A program made the translations under genes and the position numbers. The notes under the pieces were generated by a model, which was not told the DNA's origin, did not search any database, and saw nothing but the letters and a program-made list of their open reading frames with translations. Positions 1 to 7,000 of a stretch of DNA of 8,527 nt are shown here, piece by piece; position 1 is the stretch's first letter, and every line of letters starts with the position of its first letter. The DNA is taken from positions 1-8,527 of the forward strand of contig UQBM01000040.1 of the NCBI GenBank assembly GCA_900539265.1, in the 5' to 3' direction. This stretch comes from an uncultured Mollicutes bacterium. Lineage in GTDB: Bacteria > Bacillota_I > Bacilli_A > ML615J-28 > CAG-313.

Positions 1-191
1 TATACAATAAAAATTATTTTATCGTTTTACTTGATTATTAATAGTTAGCCTCCTAATTTGTATAATTCTCTTTGCTTAAGGTTATTTTTTCCTTAATCAT
101 CATTATTATACACTATCTTATTAAAAAATAAAAGTCAGTTTGGTAGATATTTTTCTAATATAAGTATGCCATTTTGATATGTTAGGTATTT
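1..191. other. AT-rich intergenic region at left edge
   Basis: No gene is supported here. On the minus strand it follows the stop of the membrane-protein gene. I see no clear hairpin with a T-tract just after that stop, only T-rich sequence. A TATAAT (minus, 105-110), a small inverted repeat TTAAGG/CCTTAA (76-81 and 91-96) and an AGGAGG (minus, 49-54) occur in series, which looks like the leader of another minus-strand gene. However, no ATG or GTG follows at a usable distance before the window ends. Confidence 0.4.
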
Positions 192-737
192 TTATGACTC
201 ATATTTTAAAATAGTTTTTTTAACCAGACTTATAACATGAGATATAATAAAAGAAATTGCCCCTACTCTTAATAAGCATTCAAAATTACTCAAAAAATTT
301 ATAATTGTTACATAATTGAAATAGTATCTTACATCTAATTTTGAGTAAAACCTATTTTCAAAATAGCTGAGAAGTGGTACCGCATTTATTAAAAAAAGTA
401 ACCCAATTATTATCGATATAATTTCAAATGTAACTTTCTGATTATTGCCAAAATTACTTTTTAAAAATATTATAGAAATAGTAATAAATACAATGCAGAA
501 TATCGCAATTTTAACAAAATTAATAATCGGAACAACAAAAACCTTATTATCACCACTTCTAGAAGGATAATAAAGTTTTAATAATAAATTTTGCATTAAA
601 ACTGTCAAAACATAAACGAAAAGATAAGTTAATGTAAAAATAAGACATACTATTAATAAGGTTTTAATAATATTGTTTAATTTTATATAGTATCTTTCAT
701 CAATTTTTTTATAACTATTTATATCACCATTTTGCAT
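192..737 (-). CDS. Unidentified four-helix integral membrane protein (181 aa)
   Basis: I do not recognise this protein. From the chosen start it has a short polar, Lys/Asp-rich N-terminus, then four hydrophobic segments at about residues 25-48, 69-92, 103-126 and 150-172, and a short basic tail. The connecting loops are short. Size and topology resemble small DUF2975-type membrane proteins of Firmicutes, but I see no diagnostic motif and no neighbouring HTH regulator, which often accompanies that family. The ATG at 737 is preferred over the in-frame ATG at 806 because a strong GGGAGG lies 7 bases upstream (745-750). A TGGTATAAT extended -10 (765-773) also falls inside the longer reading frame and would start transcription downstream of 806. 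It stands alone, downstream of a terminator that closes the lipoprotein gene. That it is a real gene is fairly sure; its function is unknown. Confidence 0.75.
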   Translation of the reverse strand: MQNGDINSYKKIDERYYIKLNNIIKTLLIVCLIFTLTYLFVYVLTVLMQNLLLKLYYPSRSGDNKVFVVPIINFVKIAIFCIVFITISIIFLKSNFGNNQKVTFEIISIIIGLLFLINAVPLLSYFENRFYSKLDVRYYFNYVTIINFLSNFECLLRVGAISFIISHVISLVKKTILKYES

Positions 738-744
738 AAATATA

Positions 745-750
745 CCTCCC
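745..750 (-). promoter_or_regulatory. Ribosome binding site that decides the start at 737
   Basis: GGGAGG on the minus strand is 7 bases upstream of the ATG at 735-737. It supports the shorter 181-residue form of the membrane protein, 23 residues shorter than the maximal reading frame. Confidence 0.75.
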
Positions 751-764
751 TTTATGTAATATTT

Positions 765-773
765 ATTATACCA
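765..773 (-). promoter_or_regulatory. Extended -10 promoter for the membrane-protein gene
   Basis: TGGTATAAT on the minus strand fits the extended -10 consensus TGnTATAAT. No good -35 lies 17 bases upstream (AAGAAA), which is acceptable for extended -10 promoters. Transcription would begin near 758, giving a leader of about 20 bases that contains the GGGAGG site. Confidence 0.55.
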
Positions 774-850
774 TAATATTATTAATTTTTCTTTTTTTAC
801 AATCATTATTTTTTAAAATAATATATAATATTATACTTTTATAATTAAAA

Positions 851-880
851 ATATACCTTATGATGAATCATAAGGTATAT
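851..880 (-). terminator. Rho-independent terminator of the lipoprotein gene
   Basis: There are two 14-base arms in perfect inverted repeat (851-864 and 867-880, ATATACCTTATGAT and its complement) with a 2-base centre. On the minus strand the stem runs straight into TTTT and further T-rich sequence. It begins 13 bases after the lipoprotein stop codon. On the plus strand no T-run follows, so it acts for minus-strand transcripts. Confidence 0.85.
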
Positions 881-893
881 CCTAAATAAATAA

Positions 894-1892
894 CTATTTA
901 TTTTCTTCTACTGTTAAACCAGTAGGTAATTGGTCTTTAAATTCTTGATAGTTTTCTGATTCTTTAAATTCTTTTGAAACAATAATCTTACTATTTGTTG
1001 CATTAACAGTAATTTTAGAACGTGAATTATCAAATCCCCAATATGTTGATTCTTTTGTTGTATCGTCTAAATATGCTCCTGCAAAATCAATAGTAACATT
1101 TTTAAGTGTTAAAGTAGAGCCTGTACCGCCAGTTGTCGTAATACGACCATATTTTAAACTAACATTTTCAAGTGTTGTATTACCTTCTTTTGTACTTAAA
1201 TAAATACTACCCGCATATTTTGTTGTATCCATAGGTTCAATCTTAATATTTTTTAAAGTCGTATTTTTTCCTAATATTTCAATAACTTTATTCGGTTCTT
1301 TTTTGCATTGAAAATTGATACCATCAATTGTTGTATTATTACCAACGATTGTAACAAAATTTTGATTAGCCCATGCAGTATTTGGCGTTTCAACTGTACT
1401 CTTGATTGTAACATTTCCAATACCTTTTAGTGTTAAATTATTTGCTGTGATTAGAAAATAGAAACCTGTTTGATTTTCATATTGGGTAGTTTCATCGCGA
1501 TCAATGCTATAGGTCCCACTCTTAAGTGCTAATGCTTCCCCATCTTTTTGATTTTGTAAAGCAGTTCTCAACTCAGTTGCATTACTAATGATTTTATCTG
1601 CCACAAAGATAGTATAAGTAAATTCTTGACCTTCATGAGTTATTTTTACTTCTTGATTACCAGTCTTATTCTTATCATAACCTGAAATCATATTAGACGT
1701 AACATCAACAAGATCTCCTTTTGACTCATCATCAAAAATAGTATTTACTTTTAATCCACTTAAATCAGTTCCTTTTAATACAACTAACTGATGATTTGTT
1801 ACTTCAATACCAGTTATTTTGCGTTTTTTACATCCTGTTCCAATTGCAATTAAAGTAAAAAAACATAATGCACATAACAAAAATTTTTTCAT
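894..1892 (-). CDS. Surface lipoprotein: Ig-like (Big_3) domain plus right-handed beta-helix
   Basis: This is a predicted membrane-anchored surface protein of 332 residues. Residues 1-20 form a type II signal peptide (KK, hydrophobic core, then IGTG before Cys21). The -3 residue is Gly, so the lipobox is slightly atypical, but it fits the general lipoprotein rule. Residues 27-98 resemble a Big_3 bacterial Ig-like domain: a conserved 'GLKV...FDDESKGDLVDVT' strand pair, then 'SGYDKNKTGNQEVKIT'. From about 102 to 305 the sequence builds parallel beta-helix coils with recurring N-[TL]-T-[LI]-x-N/G-[VI]-x-[IF] ladders (near 151, 185, 209, 237 and 259), as in the pectin-lyase fold. I cannot point to a pectate lyase catalytic set, so it may bind glycan rather than cleave it. 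The start is supported by AAGGAGGAA at 1897-1905. The gene is monocistronic, with its own terminator. The architecture is fairly sure; substrate and role are unknown. Confidence 0.85.
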   Translation of the reverse strand: MKKFLLCALCFFTLIAIGTGCKKRKITGIEVTNHQLVVLKGTDLSGLKVNTIFDDESKGDLVDVTSNMISGYDKNKTGNQEVKITHEGQEFTYTIFVADKIISNATELRTALQNQKDGEALALKSGTYSIDRDETTQYENQTGFYFLITANNLTLKGIGNVTIKSTVETPNTAWANQNFVTIVGNNTTIDGINFQCKKEPNKVIEILGKNTTLKNIKIEPMDTTKYAGSIYLSTKEGNTTLENVSLKYGRITTTGGTGSTLTLKNVTIDFAGAYLDDTTKESTYWGFDNSRSKITVNATNSKIIVSKEFKESENYQEFKDQLPTGLTVEENK

Positions 1893-2211
1893 AAATTTCC
1901 TCCTTCTTATAAAAATTATAAAAGTTCTATATTTTTATAAAACATTTTATTTCATCATTATTTTTTACACTTGAAATTAGAATATTCAAGAATATTTTTT
2001 CTAATTTTGGAAATTTTTTTGATTTATTCATTTTTGCATATCATAAGTTTTAGTTAAATAGATATTATTATTTTTTAAAACTATATTAAAACATAGATTT
2101 AATTTAAAAATTTTTAAAGTATTTTATGAAATTAATATACTTTCCTATTTTATATTTTTAAATTTTAAACTATTACCATAATTTATTATAAACTTTTATT
2201 TTTAATAAAAA
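1893..2211. other. AT-rich intergenic region upstream of the lipoprotein gene
   Basis: No coding region is visible on either strand in this stretch of almost pure A/T. Nearest the lipoprotein gene are the AAGGAGGAA ribosome site (1897-1905) and a TATAAT on the minus strand (1915-1920). That TATAAT would give a leader of only about 16 bases and has no convincing -35, so the promoter assignment is weak. At 1974-2007 there is a nested repeat, listed separately. The remainder shows only short A/T palindromes expected at this composition. Confidence 0.5.
1974..2007. repeat. Nested inverted/direct repeat upstream of the lipoprotein gene
   Basis: The outer arms AAATTAG (1974-1980) and CTAATTT (2001-2007) enclose two copies of AGAATATT with a 10-base period. 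AATATT is itself palindromic, so the two copies can also pair with each other around a CAAG loop. No T-run follows on the minus strand, so it does not look like a terminator for the gene set here. It could be an operator, or chance in A/T-rich DNA. Confidence 0.3.
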
Positions 2212-2233
2212 AGGTTACTATTAATAGTAACCT
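2212..2233 (-). terminator. Probable terminator of the pit-ktr operon
   Basis: This is a perfect 22-base palindrome (AGGTTACTATT and its complement), able to fold as a hairpin with a few central A/T bases as loop. On the minus strand it is followed directly by TTTTTT and more T-rich sequence. It lies about 180 bases beyond the ktrA stop, and I found no closer hairpin with a T-tract, so the operon mRNA may carry a long 3' trailer. Confidence 0.75.
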
Positions 2234-2412
2234 AACTAAAATATTTTATTCCCTAATTAGCTAAACATCAGCATTATTTGTTAAATTTTCATCTCTAATA
2301 GTAGATATAATTATCTGCTTTTATATAATAATAATTTTATAATTTAATTTTAGATGAAAAGTATTTTTTTTAATATTGATAGACTCAAAATATTATAATT
2401 TATATCTTTATC
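2234..2412 (-). other. 3' trailer between ktrA and its terminator
   Basis: These 179 bases hold no gene with a start codon and ribosome site. A weak long-range inverted repeat (TTTTCATCT at 2286-2294 with AGATGAAAA at 2352-2360) could fold in the RNA. A short open stretch without a start, ending at the TAG at 2261-2263, is noted under rejected items. Confidence 0.4.
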
Positions 2413-3081
2413 TTATAAACTCCATTTTGATAGTTTTAAAAATGCATTTTTAGCCCCAGATAAATACAAAATATCATTTTCTTTAAAGATATAATTTGGT
2501 TCAATTAATTCAATAACATTGCCTTGATTTTCAATTGCAATAATATTCAAACCAAATTTAGCTCTTAAATCAATTTCAAGAACAGTCTTTCCTATAATAT
2601 GATTGGGAATTTTTACTTTTGATATATTTATTTTTTCACTCAATTGAACAAAATCTAACATACTTGAAGTTTCTAATCTATTGGCAAGTCTTACTGCCAT
2701 ATCATGTTCGGGATATACAACTTCAGCACCAATTTTTTCCAAAATTTGTCCATGCTCCAAACTTGTTGCTTTTGCAATAATTTTTGGAATTCCCATTGAA
2801 ACTAAATTAAGAGTCGTTAATAGTGATTTATCCATTTGCTCAGCAATACATACTACAACAACATCACAATTTTTTAATCCTGAATCAATTAGAGTTTGTT
2901 TCTCCAAATTTCTTACTACATATGCATTTTCAGTATATTCACGAATAATGGATACTTTATTTTCATCTTTATCTAAAGCTATTAAATCCTCTCCTGCCTC
3001 GGCTAATTCAATTGCCAATGAAAGACCAAATCTTCCAAGTCCTATTATTCCATATATTAGTTTTCCTTTTTTATTTGCCAT
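2413..3081 (-). CDS. ktrA: KtrA/TrkA-type potassium channel gating subunit (RCK domain)
   Basis: This is a cytoplasmic regulatory subunit that forms a ring under the KtrB membrane subunit and gates K+ uptake in response to bound nucleotides. The 222 residues match the usual length of about 220. Residues 8-125 form a Rossmann RCK_N domain with the dinucleotide motif GLGRFG at 14-19 and an acidic residue (Asp37) closing the second strand ('LIALDKDE'). Residues from about 150 to 220 form RCK_C ('IPNHIIGKTVLEIDLRAKFGLNIIAI...'), the domain that in Firmicute homologues can bind c-di-AMP. Two ATGs are adjacent. AGAGG at 3089-3093 is 4 bases from the first (3084) and 7 from the second (3081), so I prefer the second; the difference is one residue. 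It follows ktrB by 15 bases and is the last gene of the operon. Confidence 0.93.
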   Translation of the reverse strand: MANKKGKLIYGIIGLGRFGLSLAIELAEAGEDLIALDKDENKVSIIREYTENAYVVRNLEKQTLIDSGLKNCDVVVVCIAEQMDKSLLTTLNLVSMGIPKIIAKATSLEHGQILEKIGAEVVYPEHDMAVRLANRLETSSMLDFVQLSEKINISKVKIPNHIIGKTVLEIDLRAKFGLNIIAIENQGNVIELIEPNYIFKENDILYLSGAKNAFLKLSKWSL

Positions 3082-3096
3082 CATTTTTCCTCTTTT

Positions 3097-4395
3097 CTAT
3101 CCTATTGCAATGTTTCCTTCTGGATAATTGATATTTTCCCCTCTTGAAAAGTACCATAGTGATACAACTGTTAGCGGTCCAAGTCTTCCAATAAACATTA
3201 CCATTATGGAAACGATTTTACTACCAACACTTAATGTCGGAGTAATTCCTGTTGATAGACCTACTGTACCAAATGCGCTTGTCATTTCAAATAATGCATC
3301 AAGTGTTGTAATATTTGAATCTAATATTACTAATAAATATGTTGAAATAAATACAACTGTTATTGCTAAAACAGTTATTACAGCTGCTTTTCTAAATGCA
3401 TCTTTGGGAATTGCATATTTAAATCCTTTTTCATTCTTATTGGTTGCAGCAGATTTTATTCCTTTAAATAATACAAACGCTGTACTCGTTTTTATTCCTC
3501 CACCAGTTGACCCAGGTGAAGCCCCAATAAACATTAATGCTATCAACACTAATAAACCTGCTTTTGACCATGTACCTAATGGATAAGTTGAAAATCCTGC
3601 TGTTCTAGCTGATACACTATGAAAAAAAGCACCTAGCCATGTAACATCTTCCGTTAATTTTATCAATATTGTACCTACAATAATTAATACAAAACTAACT
3701 GTTAAAACTACTTTTGTATGCATTGAAAATTTTTTCCAATTAAATTTTTTAATAACTATTTCCTTTATAACCAAAAATCCAATTCCACCAAAAATAATTA
3801 ATCCACAAGTTACTAAATTTAATAATATATTATCTTGGTAAGGTATCAAGTTTTGATAATTTCCTAATATATCAAAGCCTGAATTATTAAATGCTGCAAC
3901 TGAATGAAATAAACTTATTCCTATTGCTTTACCTATAGGATAATCTTGTACAAATACAATAAAATTTAAAATTGCTCCAATAAGTTCTATTGTTAAAGTA
4001 GTTATAAAAATGTCTCTGATAAAAGTAATTACACCTTTACCTGACTCTAAATTCATTGCTTCATGAATTAAACTACGACTTTTTAAATTCATTTTTTTCC
4101 CCATTAAAAGAATTACACCAGCGCCTACTGCAGTAACACCTAACCCACCTATTTGAATTAAAATCGCTAAGATAAATTGTCCAATTGGAGTGAAAGTATC
4201 TCCTGCATCTACTGCAATTAATCCTGTAACACACACAGCACTAGTTGCAGTATATAATGAATCAATATAATTAAGTTTTACCCCTTCCTTTACACTAAAA
4301 GGCATCATTAAAAGTATTGATCCTAATAGTATTACAAATGCAAATCCAAAGACAATAATTCTAGCTGGTGGTTGTTTTTTTATAAATTTCCGCAT
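3097..4395 (-). CDS. ktrB: KtrB/TrkH-family potassium-translocating subunit
   Basis: This is the membrane pore subunit of a Ktr K+ uptake system; KtrB transport in this family is often Na+-assisted. The 432 residues are of normal KtrB length. Four helix-P-loop-helix units are visible, with filter glycines at Gly58 (TSAVCVTGL), Gly173 (AAFNNSGFD), Gly267 (SARTAGFST) and Gly379 (SAFGTVGLS). The glycine-rich intramembrane loop that acts as the KtrB gate follows the third P-loop (GASPGSTGGGIK, 291-302). The basic N-terminus (MRKFIKKQPPAR) is typical. A GGAG (4404-4407) lies 8 bases before the ATG. The gene begins 28 bases after the DUF47 gene and precedes ktrA by 15 bases. No key residue is missing, so function as a K+ channel/transporter is very likely. 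Confidence 0.95.
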   Translation of the reverse strand: MRKFIKKQPPARIIVFGFAFVILLGSILLMMPFSVKEGVKLNYIDSLYTATSAVCVTGLIAVDAGDTFTPIGQFILAILIQIGGLGVTAVGAGVILLMGKKMNLKSRSLIHEAMNLESGKGVITFIRDIFITTLTIELIGAILNFIVFVQDYPIGKAIGISLFHSVAAFNNSGFDILGNYQNLIPYQDNILLNLVTCGLIIFGGIGFLVIKEIVIKKFNWKKFSMHTKVVLTVSFVLIIVGTILIKLTEDVTWLGAFFHSVSARTAGFSTYPLGTWSKAGLLVLIALMFIGASPGSTGGGIKTSTAFVLFKGIKSAATNKNEKGFKYAIPKDAFRKAAVITVLAITVVFISTYLLVILDSNITTLDALFEMTSAFGTVGLSTGITPTLSVGSKIVSIMVMFIGRLGPLTVVSLWYFSRGENINYPEGNIAIG

Positions 4396-4423
4396 TTTAT
4401 CAACTCCATAAGTTACTCATATT

Positions 4424-5044
4424 CTATATATTTTTTATAACAATTTGTTCAATAATTTCTGCTGCATAAGCACACAAATTACAACAATTTTCTAAACTTT
4501 CATATATTTCTTTATAGCCAATAAGCATCTTATATTCCAAATTTGATGTAAATAAATTATGAATTGCGTCTATATAAACAGTATTCGCTTCACTTTCAAT
4601 TGATAACACATCTATGAGTAATTCATATAACTTTTCTGATTTTTTAAAATTTCTCAAATCATATATTGATGCTTTTAATGACTTTATACAACGATTTACA
4701 ATTTTTACTAACTGATATGCATTTGGCGGTGTCTTATCAACACTATACATATAGTAATCCTTAACTACTTCATATAATGCATCAGTTATATTATCAATTA
4801 ATTGTACAAGATGAAGAATATCTTCTTGTTCAAGAATAGTAATAAACTCACTTGAAAGTTTATTTAAGATTTCATAATGAAGTTTATCAGTTTGATGTTC
4901 GATTTTATGAATCCTATCCTTTTCAATTTCTAATTTTATATTGTTAAAATTACAAATTAAATTTTCTAATAAGTCAGCTACATTTGCTAAATTATCTGCT
5001 TTTTCTTCTAAAAGTTTAAAATAATCATTTCTACTTTTTGCCAT
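4424..5044 (-). CDS. DUF47 / PhoU-like partner of the Pit transporter
   Basis: This is a cytoplasmic all-helical protein of 206 residues, the normal size for the DUF47 (PhoU_div) family, whose members resemble PhoU and accompany PiT phosphate transporters (pit-ykaA in Bacillus subtilis is the known parallel). The sequence shows long amphipathic helices. Acidic metal-binding-type stretches include 'IEHQTDKLHYEILNKL' near 48-63 and 'DNITDALYEVV' near 84-94, with a second similar pair near 148 ('IESEANTVYIDAIHNLF'). Such ExxxD patterns bind metal in PhoU proteins. The strong AAGGAGA ribosome site (5049-5055) overlaps the pit stop codon and the gene starts 9 bases after it, which suggests translational coupling. 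By inference it tunes Pit activity. Why it sits between pit and the Ktr genes is not evident. Confidence 0.88.
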   Translation of the reverse strand: MAKSRNDYFKLLEEKADNLANVADLLENLICNFNNIKLEIEKDRIHKIEHQTDKLHYEILNKLSSEFITILEQEDILHLVQLIDNITDALYEVVKDYYMYSVDKTPPNAYQLVKIVNRCIKSLKASIYDLRNFKKSEKLYELLIDVLSIESEANTVYIDAIHNLFTSNLEYKMLIGYKEIYESLENCCNLCAYAAEIIEQIVIKNI

Positions 5045-5053
5045 TTTTTCTCC

Positions 5054-6103
5054 TTATGAAAATATTGACAAAAATAATTTTGCCATTCCGAATCCCAACA
5101 ATCCACATCCAGGAAACGTAAATATCCATGTAAATACTAAATCTTTAACAACACTCCATTTGACATTACTTAATCTTTTTGCTGCACCTACACCCATCAT
5201 TGCAGTTGTTTTAGTATGCGTTGTACTTACTGGAATACCGATTAAAGATGATAAAAATAAACATAATGTTGCTGATAAATCAGCTGCAAATCCTTGATAT
5301 GGTTTTAATTTTACCATGTCCATACCAACTGATTTAATAATTCTATATCCACCAATTGATGTTCCAAGTCCCATCACTACGGAGCATAAAATAATTAACC
5401 AAATTGGAACTACGAAACTTGTTGCAACTGTCTGCCCGCTAGCAAAAGCTGCTCCTAATAAAAAGATTGCCATAAATTTTTGACCATCTTGTGCGCCATG
5501 CATAAATGCCATTGAAGCTCCACTAACTATTTGTGCCCCTTGAAAATATTTACTATATTTCTTACGATTTTTATCTTTAAATAAAAAAACTGTTAATTTT
5601 GCAAACAAATAACCAAGTCCAAATCCTAATAACGTTGATAATAATAATCCCACTATTACTTTAAGCCATTCAGCACCATTTACACCTGAAAAACTATCGT
5701 TGATAGCAACTGCTGCTCCTGTAAGGCCCGCAATTAAAGCATGACTTTCACTTGTTGGAATACCAAATTTCCATGCTACAGTCGCCCATATAACAATAGC
5801 GGCCATCGCAGCACATAATGCAATAATTGAACTTTTTGCATCTTCACCAAAATCAACCATATTATAAATAGTCATTGCTACAGATGCATTAATTGCTGTC
5901 ATTATAAATACACCTAATAAATTAAAAACAGCCGCCATTACAATGGCTTTTCTAATCCCAATAGCTTTTGTTGACACACAAGTTGCAATAGCATTGGGTG
6001 CATCAGTCCAACCATTAACTAAGATTACTCCTAAAGTTAAAATGGTTGAAACTAATAATAATGGATTTTGAAATGCTTGACTAAAAAATTCCACAAAAGA
6101 CAT
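5054..6103 (-). CDS. pit: PiT-family inorganic phosphate transporter
   Basis: This is a low-affinity, ion-coupled phosphate transporter in the cytoplasmic membrane. Its 349 residues contain the two inverted PD001131-type repeats of the family. Repeat one has NGWTDAPNAIAT (30-41, Asp34 and Asn37) and GIPTSESHALIAGLTGA (114-130). Repeat two has HGAQDGQKFM (202-211, Asp206) and GIPVSTTHTKTTAMMGVGAAK (289-309). The cytoplasmic basic loop between the halves lies at 175-190. The GWTDAPN variant of the first motif is common in Pit proteins paired with DUF47. The start is the first ATG and gives a natural N-terminus, but the ribosome site is poor (only AAGAAA, 6112-6117), unlike every other gene here. 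It is the first gene of the pit-DUF47-ktrB-ktrA operon. Depending on the ion it couples to, it brings in phosphate with H+, Na+ or divalent metal. Confidence 0.94.
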   Translation of the reverse strand: MSFVEFFSQAFQNPLLLVSTILTLGVILVNGWTDAPNAIATCVSTKAIGIRKAIVMAAVFNLLGVFIMTAINASVAMTIYNMVDFGEDAKSSIIALCAAMAAIVIWATVAWKFGIPTSESHALIAGLTGAAVAINDSFSGVNGAEWLKVIVGLLLSTLLGFGLGYLFAKLTVFLFKDKNRKKYSKYFQGAQIVSGASMAFMHGAQDGQKFMAIFLLGAAFASGQTVATSFVVPIWLIILCSVVMGLGTSIGGYRIIKSVGMDMVKLKPYQGFAADLSATLCLFLSSLIGIPVSTTHTKTTAMMGVGAAKRLSNVKWSVVKDLVFTWIFTFPGCGLLGFGMAKLFLSIFS

Positions 6104-6211
6104 AATATTTTTTCTTAAATAAATTTAGTCATTATACTAAACCTATCTTCTTCCTATATTTTTATATCAAATATAATAAAAATGAAGTATTATAACTGAT
6201 TTACTTTATAC

Positions 6212-6220
6212 ATTATATCA
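6212..6220 (-). promoter_or_regulatory. Candidate extended -10 promoter of the pit-ktr operon
   Basis: TGATATAAT on the minus strand is a perfect extended -10. At 17 bases upstream there is only AATAAA, so there is no -35, as expected for an activator-dependent promoter. The tandem repeat at 6249-6269 ends 28 bases upstream. Transcription would start near 6205, giving a leader of about 100 bases. Two other TATAAT sequences (6189-6194 and 6131-6136) lie closer to the gene but lack both TG and -35 elements. Confidence 0.5.
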
Positions 6221-6248
6221 TAAATGCAATAAATTTTATTACATTTGT

Positions 6249-6269
6249 GGTTAAGATTTGGTAAAGATT
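6249..6269. repeat. 11-bp-period tandem repeat, candidate response-regulator site
   Basis: GGTTAAGATT (6249-6258) and GGTAAAGATT (6260-6269) differ at one base and start exactly 11 bases apart, so they lie on the same face of the helix. Read on the minus strand they give TTTACC-N5-TTAACC, the spacing bound by OmpR-family regulators such as KdpE and PhoP. They lie in the pit promoter region, 24 bases beyond the kdpE stop. That KdpE binds here is inference. Confidence 0.5.
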
Positions 6270-6292
6270 AAAGTAACCAATTGTAATTAGCA

Positions 6293-7000
6293 TTATTTAT
6301 TCATATTGATGCGATATCCTACCCCAAGTTCATTAATAATATAACTTTCTTCTCCTGGATTAATTCCTAACTTTTTTCTAATGTTTGCCATATTAACTTG
6401 GAGTTTTTTTATACTTCCTTCATCTTTGAACCCCCAAATCTCTCTTACAATAGTCGAATATGTTAATAATTTTCCCGATGATTTCGATAACAAAGATAGT
6501 ATATTATACTCTGTTTGAGTTAATTTAATTTCATTTTCATTTAAAAATACTTGTCTTGTATCATAATCAATAGTTAATTTATCTAATACAAATTTTCCTT
6601 CTAATCTTAATCGCGCATTGAGTATAAAAGAGTTACCTCTTAATACTGTTCTTATACGAGCCATTAATTCTACTGAACTAAAGGGTTTTGTAACATAATC
6701 ATTAGCACCTGAATCTAAGGCTAATACTTTATCTGTATCATCACTTCTAGCCGATAAAATAATTATGGGAGTTATACTATTTTTTCTTATTTCTTTTAAA
6801 AAATCCATACCATCTCGATCTGGTAACCCTAAATCTAAAATAACTAAATCAGGATTATATGAGTAAAACATCGTAAATGCTTCTGAACACTTTTTAGCAA
6901 TTATTGAGTAATAACCTTCTAATTCTAATATGGTATTAATAAAATTCCTAATATTTTCATCATCTTCAACTAATAGTATTTTAAATTTATTATTCGACAT
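6293..7000 (-). CDS. kdpE: KdpE-like OmpR-family response regulator
   Basis: This is a DNA-binding response regulator of 235 residues, close to KdpE's usual 225-230. The receiver domain (about 6-120) has Asp13/Asp14, the phospho-acceptor Asp56 (VILDLGLPDRDG), the switch Ser83, Tyr102 and Lys105. The stretches LPDRDG and SARSDDTDKVLALDSGANDYVTKPF are characteristic of KdpE rather than PhoP. The winged-helix domain (about 135-233) has a recognition helix near 'KLQVNMANIRKKLG' and ends with the wing 'INELGVGYRI'. An in-frame GTG at 7003 precedes the ATG at 7000. The strong AGGAGG at 7007-7012 is 3 bases from GTG but 6 from ATG, so ATG is chosen. It overlaps the kinase gene by 11 bases, showing co-translation. 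Likely targets are the downstream pit-ktr operon and its own promoter, by inference from the shared motif. Confidence 0.9.
   Translation of the reverse strand: MSNNKFKILLVEDDENIRNFINTILELEGYYSIIAKKCSEAFTMFYSYNPDLVILDLGLPDRDGMDFLKEIRKNSITPIIILSARSDDTDKVLALDSGANDYVTKPFSSVELMARIRTVLRGNSFILNARLRLEGKFVLDKLTIDYDTRQVFLNENEIKLTQTEYNILSLLSKSSGKLLTYSTIVREIWGFKDEGSIKKLQVNMANIRKKLGINPGEESYIINELGVGYRINMNK

Noticed and set aside
36..54. AGGAGG on the minus strand as the ribosome site of a gene running off the left edge
   Set aside because: No ATG or GTG lies within usable distance, the nearest frames close quickly, and the only TTG is about 40 bases away.
738..806. N-terminal extension of the membrane protein to the ATG at 806
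   Set aside because: The extension covers the extended -10 and the GGGAGG of the downstream ATG, and I see no good ribosome site for the upstream ATG.
2261..2320. Short minus-strand open stretch ending in TAG at 2261-2263 (C-terminal-like peptide ...STIRDENLTNNADV)
   Set aside because: It has no start codon or ribosome site, and a stop lies about 20 codons upstream. It could be a gene remnant, but it is too short to support.
2681..3127. Plus-strand open frame of 148 codons opposite ktrA
   Set aside because: It is antisense to a clear RCK-domain gene, its translation is low-complexity Ser/Ile/Phe-rich without a family signature, and I see no convincing ribosome site.
3128..3586. Plus-strand open frame of 152 codons opposite ktrB
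   Set aside because: It mirrors conserved KtrB pore segments on the other strand, and there is no independent coding evidence.
6249..6275. Inverted repeat GGTTA...TAACC as a terminator of kdpE
   Set aside because: The arms are only 5 bases around a loop of about 20, with no T-tract. The tandem-repeat reading explains the sequence better.
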